Below, piece after piece: positions 27,313 to 36,245 of a stretch of 64,000 nucleotides of DNA. The DNA is from Synechococcus sp. LTW-R (lineage in GTDB: Bacteria > Cyanobacteriota > Cyanobacteriia > PCC-6307 > Cyanobiaceae), in the NCBI RefSeq assembly GCF_014217875.1, contig NZ_CP059060.1, forward strand, positions 1 to 64,000, in the 5' to 3' direction. Every line of letters begins with the position of its first letter. Position 1 is the stretch's first letter. The notes beneath the pieces were generated by a model. That model saw nothing but the letters and a program-made list of their open reading frames with translations, did not search any database and was not told where the DNA came from. The position numbers and the translations under genes were made by a program.

Positions 27313-29132
27313 CTGTGCGATCACGCCTTGCGCTTGGCCTCGCCGCGCTCGCTGTGGCCTCCCCCCATCCCGTTCTCGCGAACCTGTTGCAGGAGCGCAG
27401 TCAACGCTTCCATCCGGTGGAGTCGTCCGCGGGAATCGTGGCGGCCCAGGAGGCCCAGGCCGCGGCGGTCGGCGCCCAGATCCTGCGGGAGGGCGGCAAT
27501 GCCGTCGATGCGGCCGTGGCCACCTCCTTCGCCTTGGCGGTGACCTTGCCCCAGGCGGGGAATTTGGGGGGAGGTGGTTTCCTCGTGCTGTGGCTGCCCA
27601 AGCGGGGACCCATGGCGACCTGCGCCGCCGCCGCCCGGGGACCTGAGCTTCCCGAGGCCATCCAGCTGGGCCGCGGTGAGGCCGTCGCCCTGAACTTCCG
27701 TGAGAAGGCCCCGCTCAAGGCCGGGCCGGATCTGTTCTTAAACCCCGATGGCACGGTCAATCGGCGCTTGGCCCTGCGCAGCCTGCTCAGCACGGGGGTG
27801 CCGGGCACCGTCGCGGGCTTGACCCAGGTGCAGCAGCGCTACGGCTGTCTGCCCCTGGCGACGGTGATGCAGCCGGCGATTCGCCTCGCGGAGCAGGGCT
27901 TCGCGGTGGGGCCGGAGTTGAGCGCTTCCCTGGAGGCGGCGGCACCGATCCTGAAGGCCGACCCCAGCAGTGCCGCCCAGTTCTTCAAGGTTGGTGGTGC
28001 GCCCTACCGCCCCGGTGAGCTGTTGAAGCAACCGCTGCTGGCGGCCAGCCTGCGCTGCATCGCCCAGCAGGGCGCCCGCTGCTTCTACCGCGGCCCCTTG
28101 GCCCAGGCCCTGGTCGCTTTGATGCAGGACCAGGGCGGTCTGATCAGCCGGGAGGATCTAGAGCGCTACCGGGCCCCGTGGATGCGTCCCTTGCGGGGTG
28201 AGCTCCAGGGCCATCCGGTTTTGACCATGCCTCCACCCAGCGGCGGTGGCGCCACCCTGCTGCAACTGCTGAATGTCCTGGAGCCGCTGCAGCTGCAGAC
28301 CACCGGGCTCAACAGTGCGGCGACGATCCACCGGATGGTCGAGGCGATGAACCTGGCGTACCGGGATCGCAATCGGCTGCTGGGGGATCCGGATCAGGTG
28401 GCGATGCCCCTGGATCGTCTCCTGAGCAGCCGCTATGCCGATCAACAACGGCAACGGATCCGGCTGGATCGCCATCGCCCCGCCGCCGAACTCGAAGCGG
28501 AACCCCTGCCGCTCCACGGCGGCACGAACACCACCCACCTCTCGGTGGTGGACCGTGATGGGGGCATGGTGAGCACCACCACCACCTTGAACACGGCCTA
28601 TGGCAATGGCATCTCCGTGCCTGGTGCCGGCTTCCTGCTCAACAACGAGATGGATGACTTCACGGCCAAGCCCGGGGCGCCCAATGCCTACGGCCTGCGC
28701 CAGGGCAGTCAGAACGCCATCGCTCCGGAGCGCCGCCCCCTCAGCTCGATGACCCCAACGCTGGTCTTCCACCGCGATGGCCGGCCGCTGCTAGCGACCG
28801 GTAGCCCCGGGGGCAGTCGGATCATCACCACCGTGCTGCAGGTGCTGCTGAACCGGCTCGTGCACGGCCTCAACCTGGCCTCAGCAGTGGCGGAGACCCG
28901 CATTCACAGCCAACTCTGGCCCGACCAGATCAGCGCCGAGCAGGGGTTGAGTCCCGACACCTGGCGACTGCTCGAGCAGCGGGGCCACGAGCTCAAGCTG
29001 CGCCCGGCGATGGGCTCGGCCAATTCCGCTGAGGTGCGCTATGGCGGTGATCACCAGGGCCTGCCCGTCGGCAGTTGGGGTGTGGCGGATCCACGGCGAC
29101 TGGATGCGGCGGCCGTGGCGGAGCGCCCCTAG
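27309..29132 (+). CDS. ggt: Gamma-glutamyltransferase
   Basis: This enzyme cleaves gamma-glutamyl bonds (glutathione and relatives) outside the cytoplasm. It has 607 residues. An N-terminal signal peptide of about 24 residues ends near PVLA, followed by the conserved GGNAVDAAVATSFALAV and GNLGGGGFLVLWL. The autoprocessing and catalytic threonine lies in GTNTTHLSVVD (about Thr408). Downstream are MVSTTTTLNTAYG and SSMTPTLVFHRDG. It should mature into large and small subunits in the periplasm. It is translationally coupled to 5-oxoprolinase and convergent (4-base overlap) with the TRAP transporter operon. Confidence 0.94.
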   Translation: MTVRSRLALGLAALAVASPHPVLANLLQERSQRFHPVESSAGIVAAQEAQAAAVGAQILREGGNAVDAAVATSFALAVTLPQAGNLGGGGFLVLWLPKRGPMATCAAAARGPELPEAIQLGRGEAVALNFREKAPLKAGPDLFLNPDGTVNRRLALRSLLSTGVPGTVAGLTQVQQRYGCLPLATVMQPAIRLAEQGFAVGPELSASLEAAAPILKADPSSAAQFFKVGGAPYRPGELLKQPLLAASLRCIAQQGARCFYRGPLAQALVALMQDQGGLISREDLERYRAPWMRPLRGELQGHPVLTMPPPSGGGATLLQLLNVLEPLQLQTTGLNSAATIHRMVEAMNLAYRDRNRLLGDPDQVAMPLDRLLSSRYADQQRQRIRLDRHRPAAELEAEPLPLHGGTNTTHLSVVDRDGGMVSTTTTLNTAYGNGISVPGAGFLLNNEMDDFTAKPGAPNAYGLRQGSQNAIAPERRPLSSMTPTLVFHRDGRPLLATGSPGGSRIITTVLQVLLNRLVHGLNLASAVAETRIHSQLWPDQISAEQGLSPDTWRLLEQRGHELKLRPAMGSANSAEVRYGGDHQGLPVGSWGVADPRRLDAAAVAERP

Positions 29133-30499
29133 CCCTTCAGTAGGGACGGCAGCCCGTTCACCAAGGACGGGAAGCAGAGGATCAGGAGCAGGACCACCAG
29201 CTGAACCCCAATGAAGGGCCAGGCCCCGCGGTAGATCGATTGGGTGCTGACCTCCTCGGGGGCGACGCCCCGCAGGAAGAACAGGGCAAACCCAAAGGGA
29301 GGCGAGAGGAAGGAGGTCTGCAAGTTGGCGCCAATCAGCACCCCGAACCAGAGCAGGGCCTCGGGGCCGAGCAGCTGCCGGGCGCTGGGCAGCAACAAGG
29401 GCAAGACGATGAAGGCGATCTCAAAGAAGTCGATGAAGAAGCCCAGGCCAAAGATCACGGCCATGCTCACCAGCAAAAAGCCGGCTTTGCCCCCCGGCAG
29501 GTTGAGCAGCAGATCGCTGATCAGGTGATCGCCGCCCACGCCGCGGAAGACCAGGCTGAAGGCCGTCGACCCGAGCAGGATCGCCAACACCATCGACGTG
29601 GTGCGCAGGGTGTCGTCGCTGACCTGGCTGAGGGCGCGGCGGTTCAGCCCCCCCTCCAGGGCCGCCAGGGCCAGGGCCCCGATGGCGCCAATCGCACCGG
29701 CTTCCGTCGGGGTAGCCAGGCCAAAAAAGATGCTGCCCAGCACCAGCAGGATCAAACCCAGGGGCGGCAGCAGCACCCGCACTAGCTGCTGGCCGCTGGG
29801 CCGCTCGGCGCTGGGATCGGTGTCAACGGGGGGTGCCAGTTCGGGCTTGAGGCTGCTGATGATGACCACGTAGAGGGCGAAGCCCGCGGTCATCAGCAAC
29901 CCAGGGATCAGCGAGCCCAGGAAGAGGTCACCGACGGAGACCCCCAACTGGTCGGCGAGGACCACCAGGACGATGCTCGGCGGAATGATCTGGCCCAAGG
30001 TGCCCGAGGCGGCGATCACGCCGGTGGCCAACGAGCGGTCGTAGCCCGCCCGCAGCATCACGGGCAGGGAGATCAATCCCATCGTCGTCACCGTGGCGGC
30101 GACCACGCCGGTGGTGGCGGCGAGCAGTGCCCCGACCAGGACCACCGCCAACGCGAGGCCGCCGCGGACGCCCCGCAGCAGTTGGCCCATCGCCACCAGC
30201 AGGCGTTCAGCGATGCCCGAGCGCTCGAGCATCGCCCCCATGAAGACGAAGGCCGGAATCGCCAGCAACGTGAAGTTGCTCATGATCCCGAAGATCCGCT
30301 GGGGCAGGGCCGTGAGGAACTGGGGGTCAATCACCCCAAAGGCCATCCCCAGCAGGGCAAACAGCACCGAGATGCCGCCTAAGCCGAAGGCGACCGGATA
30401 GCCGCTCAATAGCGCCAGCACCAGGGCGATGAACATCGCCGGTCCCAGGACTTCACCCGGGAAGAACGTGATGACGTAGCCGAAGGCCTCGAGTTCCAT
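29129..30499 (-). CDS. dctM: TRAP transporter large permease (DctM family)
   Basis: This main translocating subunit of a tripartite ATP-independent periplasmic transporter has 456 residues and about 12 hydrophobic segments. Typical DctM blocks are LLSGYPVAFGLGGISVLFAL, NFTLLAIPAFVFMGAMLERSG, GVVAATVTTMGLISLPVMLRAGYD and PPSIVLVVLADQLG. It works with the DctQ and DctP proteins directly upstream. It is last in the operon and shares a base with dctQ. Relatives in cyanobacteria (Gtr-type TRAP) have been linked to glutamate or 2-oxoacid uptake. Confidence 0.93.
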   Translation of the reverse strand: MELEAFGYVITFFPGEVLGPAMFIALVLALLSGYPVAFGLGGISVLFALLGMAFGVIDPQFLTALPQRIFGIMSNFTLLAIPAFVFMGAMLERSGIAERLLVAMGQLLRGVRGGLALAVVLVGALLAATTGVVAATVTTMGLISLPVMLRAGYDRSLATGVIAASGTLGQIIPPSIVLVVLADQLGVSVGDLFLGSLIPGLLMTAGFALYVVIISSLKPELAPPVDTDPSAERPSGQQLVRVLLPPLGLILLVLGSIFFGLATPTEAGAIGAIGALALAALEGGLNRRALSQVSDDTLRTTSMVLAILLGSTAFSLVFRGVGGDHLISDLLLNLPGGKAGFLLVSMAVIFGLGFFIDFFEIAFIVLPLLLPSARQLLGPEALLWFGVLIGANLQTSFLSPPFGFALFFLRGVAPEEVSTQSIYRGAWPFIGVQLVVLLLILCFPSLVNGLPSLLKG

Positions 30500-31005
30500 C
30501 AGCGCTCGCGCCGCAATCTCAGCGCCTGGGCCAGGCCCTGCAGGGCCAGCAGGCCGAAGCCCAGGGGAATCAGGCTCTTGATCCAGTAGCGCGGCAGGCC
30601 GTTGGGATCGGGGGACTGCTCCCAGATCTGCCAGGACTGCACGGCGGGCAGCAGGGAGACCAGCAGCACCATGATCGCGAAGGGCAGGAGCAGCAGCAGC
30701 GTGCCGCCGAGTTCAATGCGCCGTTGCTTGCGGGCCGACCAGCGGCTGTGGAGCACATCCACCCGGACGTGGCCGTTGCGTTGGAGCGTGTAGCCCAGCC
30801 CCAGCAAAAAGGCGACGGAGAACAGGGCCCACTGGGCTTCGATCAAGGCGTTGGAGCTCACGCTCATCCCCAGGGCGAGTCCGAGGTAGCGCCCGACCAC
30901 ATTCCAGGCGCCGACCACCAACATCAGCAGGATCGACCAGCGGCCAATCCAGGCGGCGCCCTGGTTGAGGCGATCGATCTGATCGGGCCAATCGATGCGC
31001 GCCAT
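30499..31005 (-). CDS. dctQ: TRAP transporter small permease (DctQ family)
   Basis: This 168-residue membrane protein has four helices, with the DctQ-type sequence NALIEAQWALFSVAFLLGLG, then RNGHVRVDVLHSRWSARKQR between helices 2 and 3. It bridges the binding protein and DctM. Both ends overlap its neighbours by a single base (TGATG-type junctions), so the three TRAP genes are tightly coupled. Confidence 0.9.
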   Translation of the reverse strand: MARIDWPDQIDRLNQGAAWIGRWSILLMLVVGAWNVVGRYLGLALGMSVSSNALIEAQWALFSVAFLLGLGYTLQRNGHVRVDVLHSRWSARKQRRIELGGTLLLLLPFAIMVLLVSLLPAVQSWQIWEQSPDPNGLPRYWIKSLIPLGFGLLALQGLAQALRLRRER

Positions 31006-32120
31006 CAGCGGGTTTGGCCGTAGCTGAAGCTGGCGTAGGAGAGCTGGTTGACCCGGTTCCAGGCCCAGATCTGATCGCGGAAGGTCTGCCAGCCCCCGTA
31101 GATCGTTTTGAAGTCCTGGTTTGCCCGCGCCGTGTCGGCGTAGAGCTGATCGCTGGCTTCGCGGGCCGCCTTCAAGATCGCCTCGTCGTAGGGCCGCAGC
31201 TGGGTCCCGCCGCTGATCAACCGCTGCAGGGCTTCGCCATTGAGGCTGTCGTAACGGCTCAGCATCGAGAGGTTCGCCTCGTAGCAGGCCGTGCTGAACA
31301 TCGCCTGGTAGTCATCGGGGAGGCTGCGCCAGGCCCGTTGGTTGACCAGGGCTGCCAGGGTTGGTCCCGGCTCCCACCAGCCCGGGTAGTAATAGAAGCG
31401 GGCCGCCCGCGGCAGGCCGAGCTTCTCGTCGTCATAGGGGCCCGTCCACTCCGCGGCATCGATGGCACCGCGGTCGAGGGCCAGGTAGATCTCTCCGCCT
31501 GGGAGCACTTGGACATTGACGCCGAGGGAGGCCATGACCTTGCCCCCCAAGCCGGGGATGCGCATTTTCAGGCCGCGCAGTGACTGGAGGCCCTCGAGTT
31601 GCCGCTTGAACCAGCCGCCCATTTGCGCCCCGGTGTTGCCCGCAGGGAAGCTGAGCACCCCGAAATCGGCGTAGAGGCGGTTGATCGCTTCATTGCCGCC
31701 GCCCTCGTAGAGCCAGGCGTTCTGCTGTTGCGCCGTGAGGCCAAAGGGCACGGAGGTGCCGAAGGCCAAGGCGGGGTTCTTGCCGACGTAGTAGTAGCTG
31801 GAGGTGTGGCCGCATTCGACCGAGCCGTTCTGGACGGCGTCGAGCACCTCGAGGCCCGGCACCAGTTCACCGGCGGCGTAGGGCTCGATCTGGAAATGGC
31901 CGTCGCTCAGTTCGGCGACCCGGCGGCTGATGGTCTGGGCGCCGCCAAAAATCGTGTCGAGGGAGTGGGGCCAGCTGGTGGCCATCCGCCAGCGGACCTG
32001 GGGTCGGGCAACTCCAGAGGCCTCGCTGACCTTGCGGATGCGGCAGGCCCCGAGCAGTCCAGCGGCACCTGCGGAGCCGGCCGCCGTGGCCGCAGCCCGG
32101 AGCAGGCCCCGCCGTTGCAT
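31005..32120 (-). CDS. dctP: TRAP transporter substrate-binding lipoprotein (DctP family, TakP-like)
   Basis: The protein has 371 residues. The N-terminus has a twin-arginine pattern (RRGLLRAAA) and a lipobox LGAC with Cys26, so it is probably a Tat- or Sec-exported lipoprotein on the outer face of the plasma membrane. The mature part shows RWRMATSWPHSLDTIFGGA, the conserved KMRIPGLGGKV arginine and AAEWTGPYDDEKLG. These match the TakP branch, which binds 2-oxoacids with a cation; the real substrate is not established. ATG 32120 lies 2 bases past the hemL stop, so transcription may come from hemL. Confidence 0.9.
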   Translation of the reverse strand: MQRRGLLRAAATAAGSAGAAGLLGACRIRKVSEASGVARPQVRWRMATSWPHSLDTIFGGAQTISRRVAELSDGHFQIEPYAAGELVPGLEVLDAVQNGSVECGHTSSYYYVGKNPALAFGTSVPFGLTAQQQNAWLYEGGGNEAINRLYADFGVLSFPAGNTGAQMGGWFKRQLEGLQSLRGLKMRIPGLGGKVMASLGVNVQVLPGGEIYLALDRGAIDAAEWTGPYDDEKLGLPRAARFYYYPGWWEPGPTLAALVNQRAWRSLPDDYQAMFSTACYEANLSMLSRYDSLNGEALQRLISGGTQLRPYDEAILKAAREASDQLYADTARANQDFKTIYGGWQTFRDQIWAWNRVNQLSYASFSYGQTR

Positions 32121-32122
32121 GG

Positions 32123-33439
32123 TCAGGCCACCGCGGCGAAGCACTCGCGGAAGGCCGCGATGGTGGCGTCGATGTCCTCGTCGGAGTGGGCCAGGGAGGT
32201 GAAGCCGGCCTCGAAGGCGCTTGGGGCCAGGTAGATACCGCGTTCGAGCATGGCGCGGTGGACCTTGCCGAAGCGCTCAGCGTCGGCGGCCTTGGCCTCT
32301 TCGAAGTTGCGCACCGGGCCTTCGCAGAGGAAGAAGCCGAACATGGCGCTCACCGAACCACCGGTGATCGGCAGACCCGCAGCGCGAGCGCCTTCCATGA
32401 TTCCGTTGATCAGTCGGCTGGTGACGGCTTCAAGGCGCTCGTAGCTGCCGGGTTGCTTGAGCAGTTCCAGGGTCTTGATCCCGGCTGTCATCGCCAGGGG
32501 GTTACCGCTGAGGGTGCCGGCCTGATACATCGGACCCGCGGGAGCCACCATGCTCATGATGTCGGCGCGGCCGCCATAGGCACCCACCGGCAGGCCACCA
32601 CCGATGACCTTGCCCATGGTGGTCAGGTCAGGGGTGACGCCGAACTTGGCCTGGGCACCGCCGTAGCTGATGCGGAAGCCGGTCATCACTTCGTCGAAGA
32701 CCAGCAGGGCGCCGTTCTCCTTGGTGAGCTCACGGATGCCTTCGAGGAAGCCGGGCTCGGGGGTGATGAAGCCCGCGTTGCCGACGATCGGCTCGAGGAT
32801 GACACCAGCGATTTCGCCGGGGTTCTCAGCGAAGAGCTGCTTGACCGCTTCCAGGTCGTTGTATGGAGCGGTGAGGGTGCTGGCGGCCGTGGTGCGGGGG
32901 ACACCGGGGGAATCGGGCAGGCCCAGGGTGGCCACACCGGAGCCGGCCTTCACCAGGAACATGTCCGCGTGGCCGTGGTAGCAGCCTTCGAACTTGATGA
33001 TTTTTTCGCGGCCGGTGAAGGCGCGCATCAGGCGCAGCACCGACATGCAGGCCTCGGTGCCGCTGTTCACGAAGCGCACCATCTCGACGGAGGGGACCGC
33101 GTCGATCACCATCTCCGCCAGCTGGTTCTCCAGGGCGCAGGGGGCGCCAAAGCTGGTGCCCTTCTCCAGGGCATCGTGCAGCGCGCCGATCACCTCAGGA
33201 TGGGCGTGGCCGCAGATGGCCGGGCCCCAGCTGCCGATGTAATCGATGTAGCGATTGCCGTCGACGTCCCAGGCATAGGCCCCTTTGACGCGGTCAAACA
33301 CGATCGGCTGGCCGCCCACCGAGCGGAAGGCGCGTACGGGGGAACTCACGCCGCCGGGCATCAGCTTCTGGGCGGCACTGAAGAGTTCCTGGGACCGGGT
33401 GGTGTTGTGCACAGGTGCCGAGACAGGAGCCGAGGTCAA
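32123..33439 (-). CDS. hemL: Glutamate-1-semialdehyde 2,1-aminomutase
   Basis: This PLP enzyme makes 5-aminolevulinate from glutamate-1-semialdehyde for chlorophyll, haem, phycobilin and cobalamin synthesis. It has about 438 residues. Conserved blocks are [70 protein letters not shown] and the PLP lysine in [19 protein letters not shown]. No ATG fits the N-terminus. TTG 33439 gives the usual short leader before [12 protein letters not shown] 33478 and GTG 33412 are alternatives. It lies upstream of the TRAP genes on the same strand. Confidence 0.95.
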   Translation of the reverse strand: MTSAPVSAPVHNTTRSQELFSAAQKLMPGGVSSPVRAFRSVGGQPIVFDRVKGAYAWDVDGNRYIDYIGSWGPAICGHAHPEVIGALHDALEKGTSFGAPCALENQLAEMVIDAVPSVEMVRFVNSGTEACMSVLRLMRAFTGREKIIKFEGCYHGHADMFLVKAGSGVATLGLPDSPGVPRTTAASTLTAPYNDLEAVKQLFAENPGEIAGVILEPIVGNAGFITPEPGFLEGIRELTKENGALLVFDEVMTGFRISYGGAQAKFGVTPDLTTMGKVIGGGLPVGAYGGRADIMSMVAPAGPMYQAGTLSGNPLAMTAGIKTLELLKQPGSYERLEAVTSRLINGIMEGARAAGLPITGGSVSAMFGFFLCEGPVRNFEEAKAADAERFGKVHRAMLERGIYLAPSAFEAGFTSLAHSDEDIDATIAAFRECFAAVA

Positions 33440-33459
33440 AACGGAATCCGCAGACTTGA

Positions 33460-33478
33460 TTGGGGCTCGAGACCCCAA
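33460..33478. promoter_or_regulatory. Inverted repeat in the hemL/glcD divergent region
   Basis: TTGGGG (33460-33465) and CCCCAA (33473-33478) flank CTCGAGA, giving a near-complete 19-bp palindrome. It lies 21 bases upstream of the preferred hemL start and about 75 bases upstream of glcD, so it could be an operator or leader hairpin. No regulator is assigned. Confidence 0.35.
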
Positions 33479-33553
33479 ATGGGCCTTAAGCGTCGCCCAT
33501 CCTTACGCAATCCCCGCCCCAGCGGTCGAGACCGTGCCAGCTCGTTAAGGTCG

Positions 33554-35047
33554 TTGGGCGTCCCGGCAATCGCTGTGAATCCAGACTGGGGCTTGGTTGA
33601 ACGCCGGTTGAGGACCCTGCTCCCCGCGCGCTCGGTGGTGGCCAAGCGTCAGGAGTTGCTGGCCTACGACTGCGACGGATTGACGCTGCATCGCCATCAA
33701 CCCCCCCTGGTGGTCCTGCCGGAGACCACCGATGAGGTGGCCGCGGTCGTGCGGTTGTGCAACGAGCTTCAGGTTCCGTTTATTGCCCGCGGGAGTGGAA
33801 CGGGCCTCTCTGGCGGGGCCTTGGCGGAGCAGCCCGCCCTGGTGATCGCCACCAGTCGCATGCGCCGGGTCATCGCCATTGACTTGCCCAACGAGCGCAT
33901 CACGGTGGAACCCGGGGTGATCAACAGCTGGGTCACCCGCGCGGTGGCGGGGGATGGCTTCTATTACGCGCCGGATCCTTCCAGCCAGGTGGCCTGCAGC
34001 ATCGGCGGCAACGTCGCCGAAAACTCCGGCGGGGTGCACTGCCTGAAGTACGGCGTGACGAGCAACCACGTCCTCTCCATGGAGGTCGTTCTGCCCGATG
34101 GCAGCGTCACCACCTTGGGCTCGGGGATGGCGGAGACCCCCGAACTGGACCTGCGCGGCGTCTTCATCGGCAGCGAGGGAACCCTGGGGATTGCGACGGC
34201 CATCACCCTGCGTCTGCTGCGTCAACCCGCCTGCGTGGCCGTCTTGTTGGCGGACTTTGCCTCGATGGAAGCGGCCGGGGAGGCCGTTCGTCTGGTCACC
34301 GCCGCTGGGGTGCTGCCTGCGGGCATGGAAATCATGGATCGGCGCTGCATCCATGCCGTCAACGATTTCTTTGGGGTCGATGAGTACCCCCGTGAGGCCG
34401 CGGCGGTGCTCCTGGTGGAGCTCGATGGTCACCCCTTGGAGGTCGAGGAGTCGGTGCGGATCGCGGCTGATCTTTGCCGGGAGGCCGGGGCGGGCGGCGT
34501 TCGTGAGGCCTGGAGCCAGGAGGAGCGGGATCGGCTTTGGAAGGGCCGCAAGAGTGCGATCTCAGCCCTGGGCCGTCAATTCCCCAACTATTACCTCCAG
34601 GACGGAGTGGTGCCGCGCACGGCCCTGCCCCGGGTCCTGGCCGCAATTGAGCGTCTGAGTGAGGAGCATGGCTTGGCCGTGGCCAACGTCTTCCATGCCG
34701 GTGACGGCAACCTCCACCCGCTGATCCTGTACCGCTCGGATGAGCCGGGGGTGAATGAGCGGGTGACCGCCCTCGGGGCGGCCATCTTGAAGCTCTGCCT
34801 CGATGCCGGCGGCAGCATCAGCGGCGAACACGGGGTGGGCAGCGACAAGCGTTGCTATATGGACTGGATGTTCAGCCCGGACGATCTGGAGACGATGCAA
34901 CTGGTGCGCCGGGCCTTCGATCCCGATGGCTTGGCAAACCCCGGGAAGATCTTCCCCACCCCGAAGACCTGCGGCGAATCGGCTCGCCGCTGGGTCGAGC
35001 TGAAAGAGGAAGGCCGCAAGCTCCCCGATGGGGTCGAGCTCTTTTAG
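33554..35047 (+). CDS. glcD: FAD-linked oxidase, glycolate dehydrogenase subunit-like
   Basis: The protein has about 497 residues and belongs to the FAD-binding type 4 (PCMH) family. The FAD site contains PFIARGSGTGLSGGALAEQ and SIGGNVAENSGGVHCLKYG, with GVFIGSEGTLGIATAI. The C-terminal oxidase domain has NVFHAGDGNLHPLILY and SGEHGVGSDKR. It should oxidise glycolate (photorespiration) or D-lactate at the membrane; the cyanobacterial context favours glycolate. TTG 33554 or GTG 33575 could be the start, as there is no ATG. It is divergent from hemL and overlaps xth by 4 bases. Confidence 0.9.
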   Translation: MGVPAIAVNPDWGLVERRLRTLLPARSVVAKRQELLAYDCDGLTLHRHQPPLVVLPETTDEVAAVVRLCNELQVPFIARGSGTGLSGGALAEQPALVIATSRMRRVIAIDLPNERITVEPGVINSWVTRAVAGDGFYYAPDPSSQVACSIGGNVAENSGGVHCLKYGVTSNHVLSMEVVLPDGSVTTLGSGMAETPELDLRGVFIGSEGTLGIATAITLRLLRQPACVAVLLADFASMEAAGEAVRLVTAAGVLPAGMEIMDRRCIHAVNDFFGVDEYPREAAAVLLVELDGHPLEVEESVRIAADLCREAGAGGVREAWSQEERDRLWKGRKSAISALGRQFPNYYLQDGVVPRTALPRVLAAIERLSEEHGLAVANVFHAGDGNLHPLILYRSDEPGVNERVTALGAAILKLCLDAGGSISGEHGVGSDKRCYMDWMFSPDDLETMQLVRRAFDPDGLANPGKIFPTPKTCGESARRWVELKEEGRKLPDGVELF

Positions 35048-35865
35048 GGCCAGCTTTCGTCCTCGTCCTCCTCGTCTGTGGGCCAGGCCAGGTTGACGAC
35101 GACGGGGGCATGGTCGCTGGGCTGGACGTTGCCTCGGGGTTGTTTATCGATGACGCAGCCGGTGGCGCAATCCAGCAGCTCCTCAGACAAATAAATGTGG
35201 TCGATCCGCCAGCCCAGGTCCCGGTCCCAGGCGCCGCTGCGGTAGTCCCACCAGCTCCAATGGCCGCTGCCCGGCTCGAAGACCCGGAAGACATCCGTCA
35301 GTCGATCGCCCAGGGCGCCGCGTAGGGCGCTGCGCTCTGGCTCACTGGCCATGATCGTTCCGGTCAGGCGCCCTGGATCCGGAAGGTCCCGGTCCTCCAG
35401 GCCGATGTTGAAGTCCCCGACCATGCAGAGCGGATCGCCCTGCTCCTCCTGCACGGCGAGATAGCGCTGCAGGCAGCTCAGCCATTCCAGCTTGTAGGGG
35501 TACTTCTCGCTTTTCAGGGAGCTGCCATTGGGGACGTAGAGGTTCAGGATCCGCACCCCATCCAGCAGGCCGCTGATCACCCGTTTTTGTTCACTCAGCT
35601 GCGCGGCGTCAGGCAGAAGCGCCTCAAAGCCCACTTGAACGTCCTCTAGGGGCTCCCGGCTGATCAGCGCGACGCCGTTGTAGGCCTTCTGCCCACTGAT
35701 GGCGCAGTGGTAACCGATCTGCTCGAAGGCCTTCAGCGGGAAGAGGTCATCGCTGACCTTGGTTTCCTGGAGGCAGAGCACATCGGGTTCATGGGCCTGC
35801 AGCCAAGCCAGCACTTGCTCCAGGCGGGTCCGCACCGAATTGACGTTCCAGCTGGCGATGCGCAT
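35044..35865 (-). CDS. xth: Exodeoxyribonuclease III (AP endonuclease)
   Basis: This Mg-dependent repair nuclease cleaves at abasic sites and has 3'-exonuclease activity. It has 273 residues of the EEP fold: RIASWNVNSVRTRLEQ, the metal ligand Glu34 in CLQETKVSDD, VGDFNIGLEDRDL, RIDHIYLSEELLD and the catalytic SDHAPVVV near 255. The last 12 residues are an acidic tail (TDEEDEDESW). It is divergent from the secreted protein at 35922. Confidence 0.95.
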   Translation of the reverse strand: MRIASWNVNSVRTRLEQVLAWLQAHEPDVLCLQETKVSDDLFPLKAFEQIGYHCAISGQKAYNGVALISREPLEDVQVGFEALLPDAAQLSEQKRVISGLLDGVRILNLYVPNGSSLKSEKYPYKLEWLSCLQRYLAVQEEQGDPLCMVGDFNIGLEDRDLPDPGRLTGTIMASEPERSALRGALGDRLTDVFRVFEPGSGHWSWWDYRSGAWDRDLGWRIDHIYLSEELLDCATGCVIDKQPRGNVQPSDHAPVVVNLAWPTDEEDEDESWP

Positions 35866-35921
35866 CGGCGGCGGTGTGGTTTGGGGCTGCTCCTAGCATT
35901 CCGTGGTTCGACGGATGTGCC

Positions 35922-36245
35922 ATGCCTCGGGGACTTGCCAGCGGCTTCAGCGCGGTCTTGATCGCTGCAGCGGCAGTGGTGTCCCCGGCGGCTCGCGCCC
36001 AGACCACCAACACCAACCTGGCCCCTGAAACCAGCGTCTTTGACCAGGGGCCCGGCGGCACGAGCCGCCAAGGGGGATCGCTGCTGGACAGCACGAACCC
36101 GATCGACTTGATGAACAAGTTGCGGCGCAACACGGCGATGGATGACGCGACCGATCCGGGTGACGCCATCGATGCGGCCCTGCGCCAGCTGGATTCGCAG
36201 TCGGCGGCCCCTAGCCCTGGTTCGCCTTTGGTGACGGCGCCTTAG
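35922..36245 (+). CDS. Secreted hypothetical protein (107 aa)
   Basis: A clear signal peptide covers residues 1-26 (GFSAVLIAAAAVVSPAARA, cleavage before QT). The mature chain of about 80 residues is polar, with repeated Asp/Asn and GGTSRQGGSLLDSTNPIDLMNKLRRN, and ends in a Ser/Pro tail. No Cys is present. I infer a periplasmic protein of unknown function. ATG 35922 is chosen so that the signal peptide is N-terminal. The end overlaps the TPR gene by 35 bases on the opposite strand. Confidence 0.65.
   Translation: MPRGLASGFSAVLIAAAAVVSPAARAQTTNTNLAPETSVFDQGPGGTSRQGGSLLDSTNPIDLMNKLRRNTAMDDATDPGDAIDAALRQLDSQSAAPSPGSPLVTAP

Noticed and set aside
32186-33553. In-frame N-terminal extension of glcD by over 450 codons
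   Set aside because: The stretch lies antisense to hemL and is Gly/His-rich without homology features. The FAD domain begins only after about 33575.
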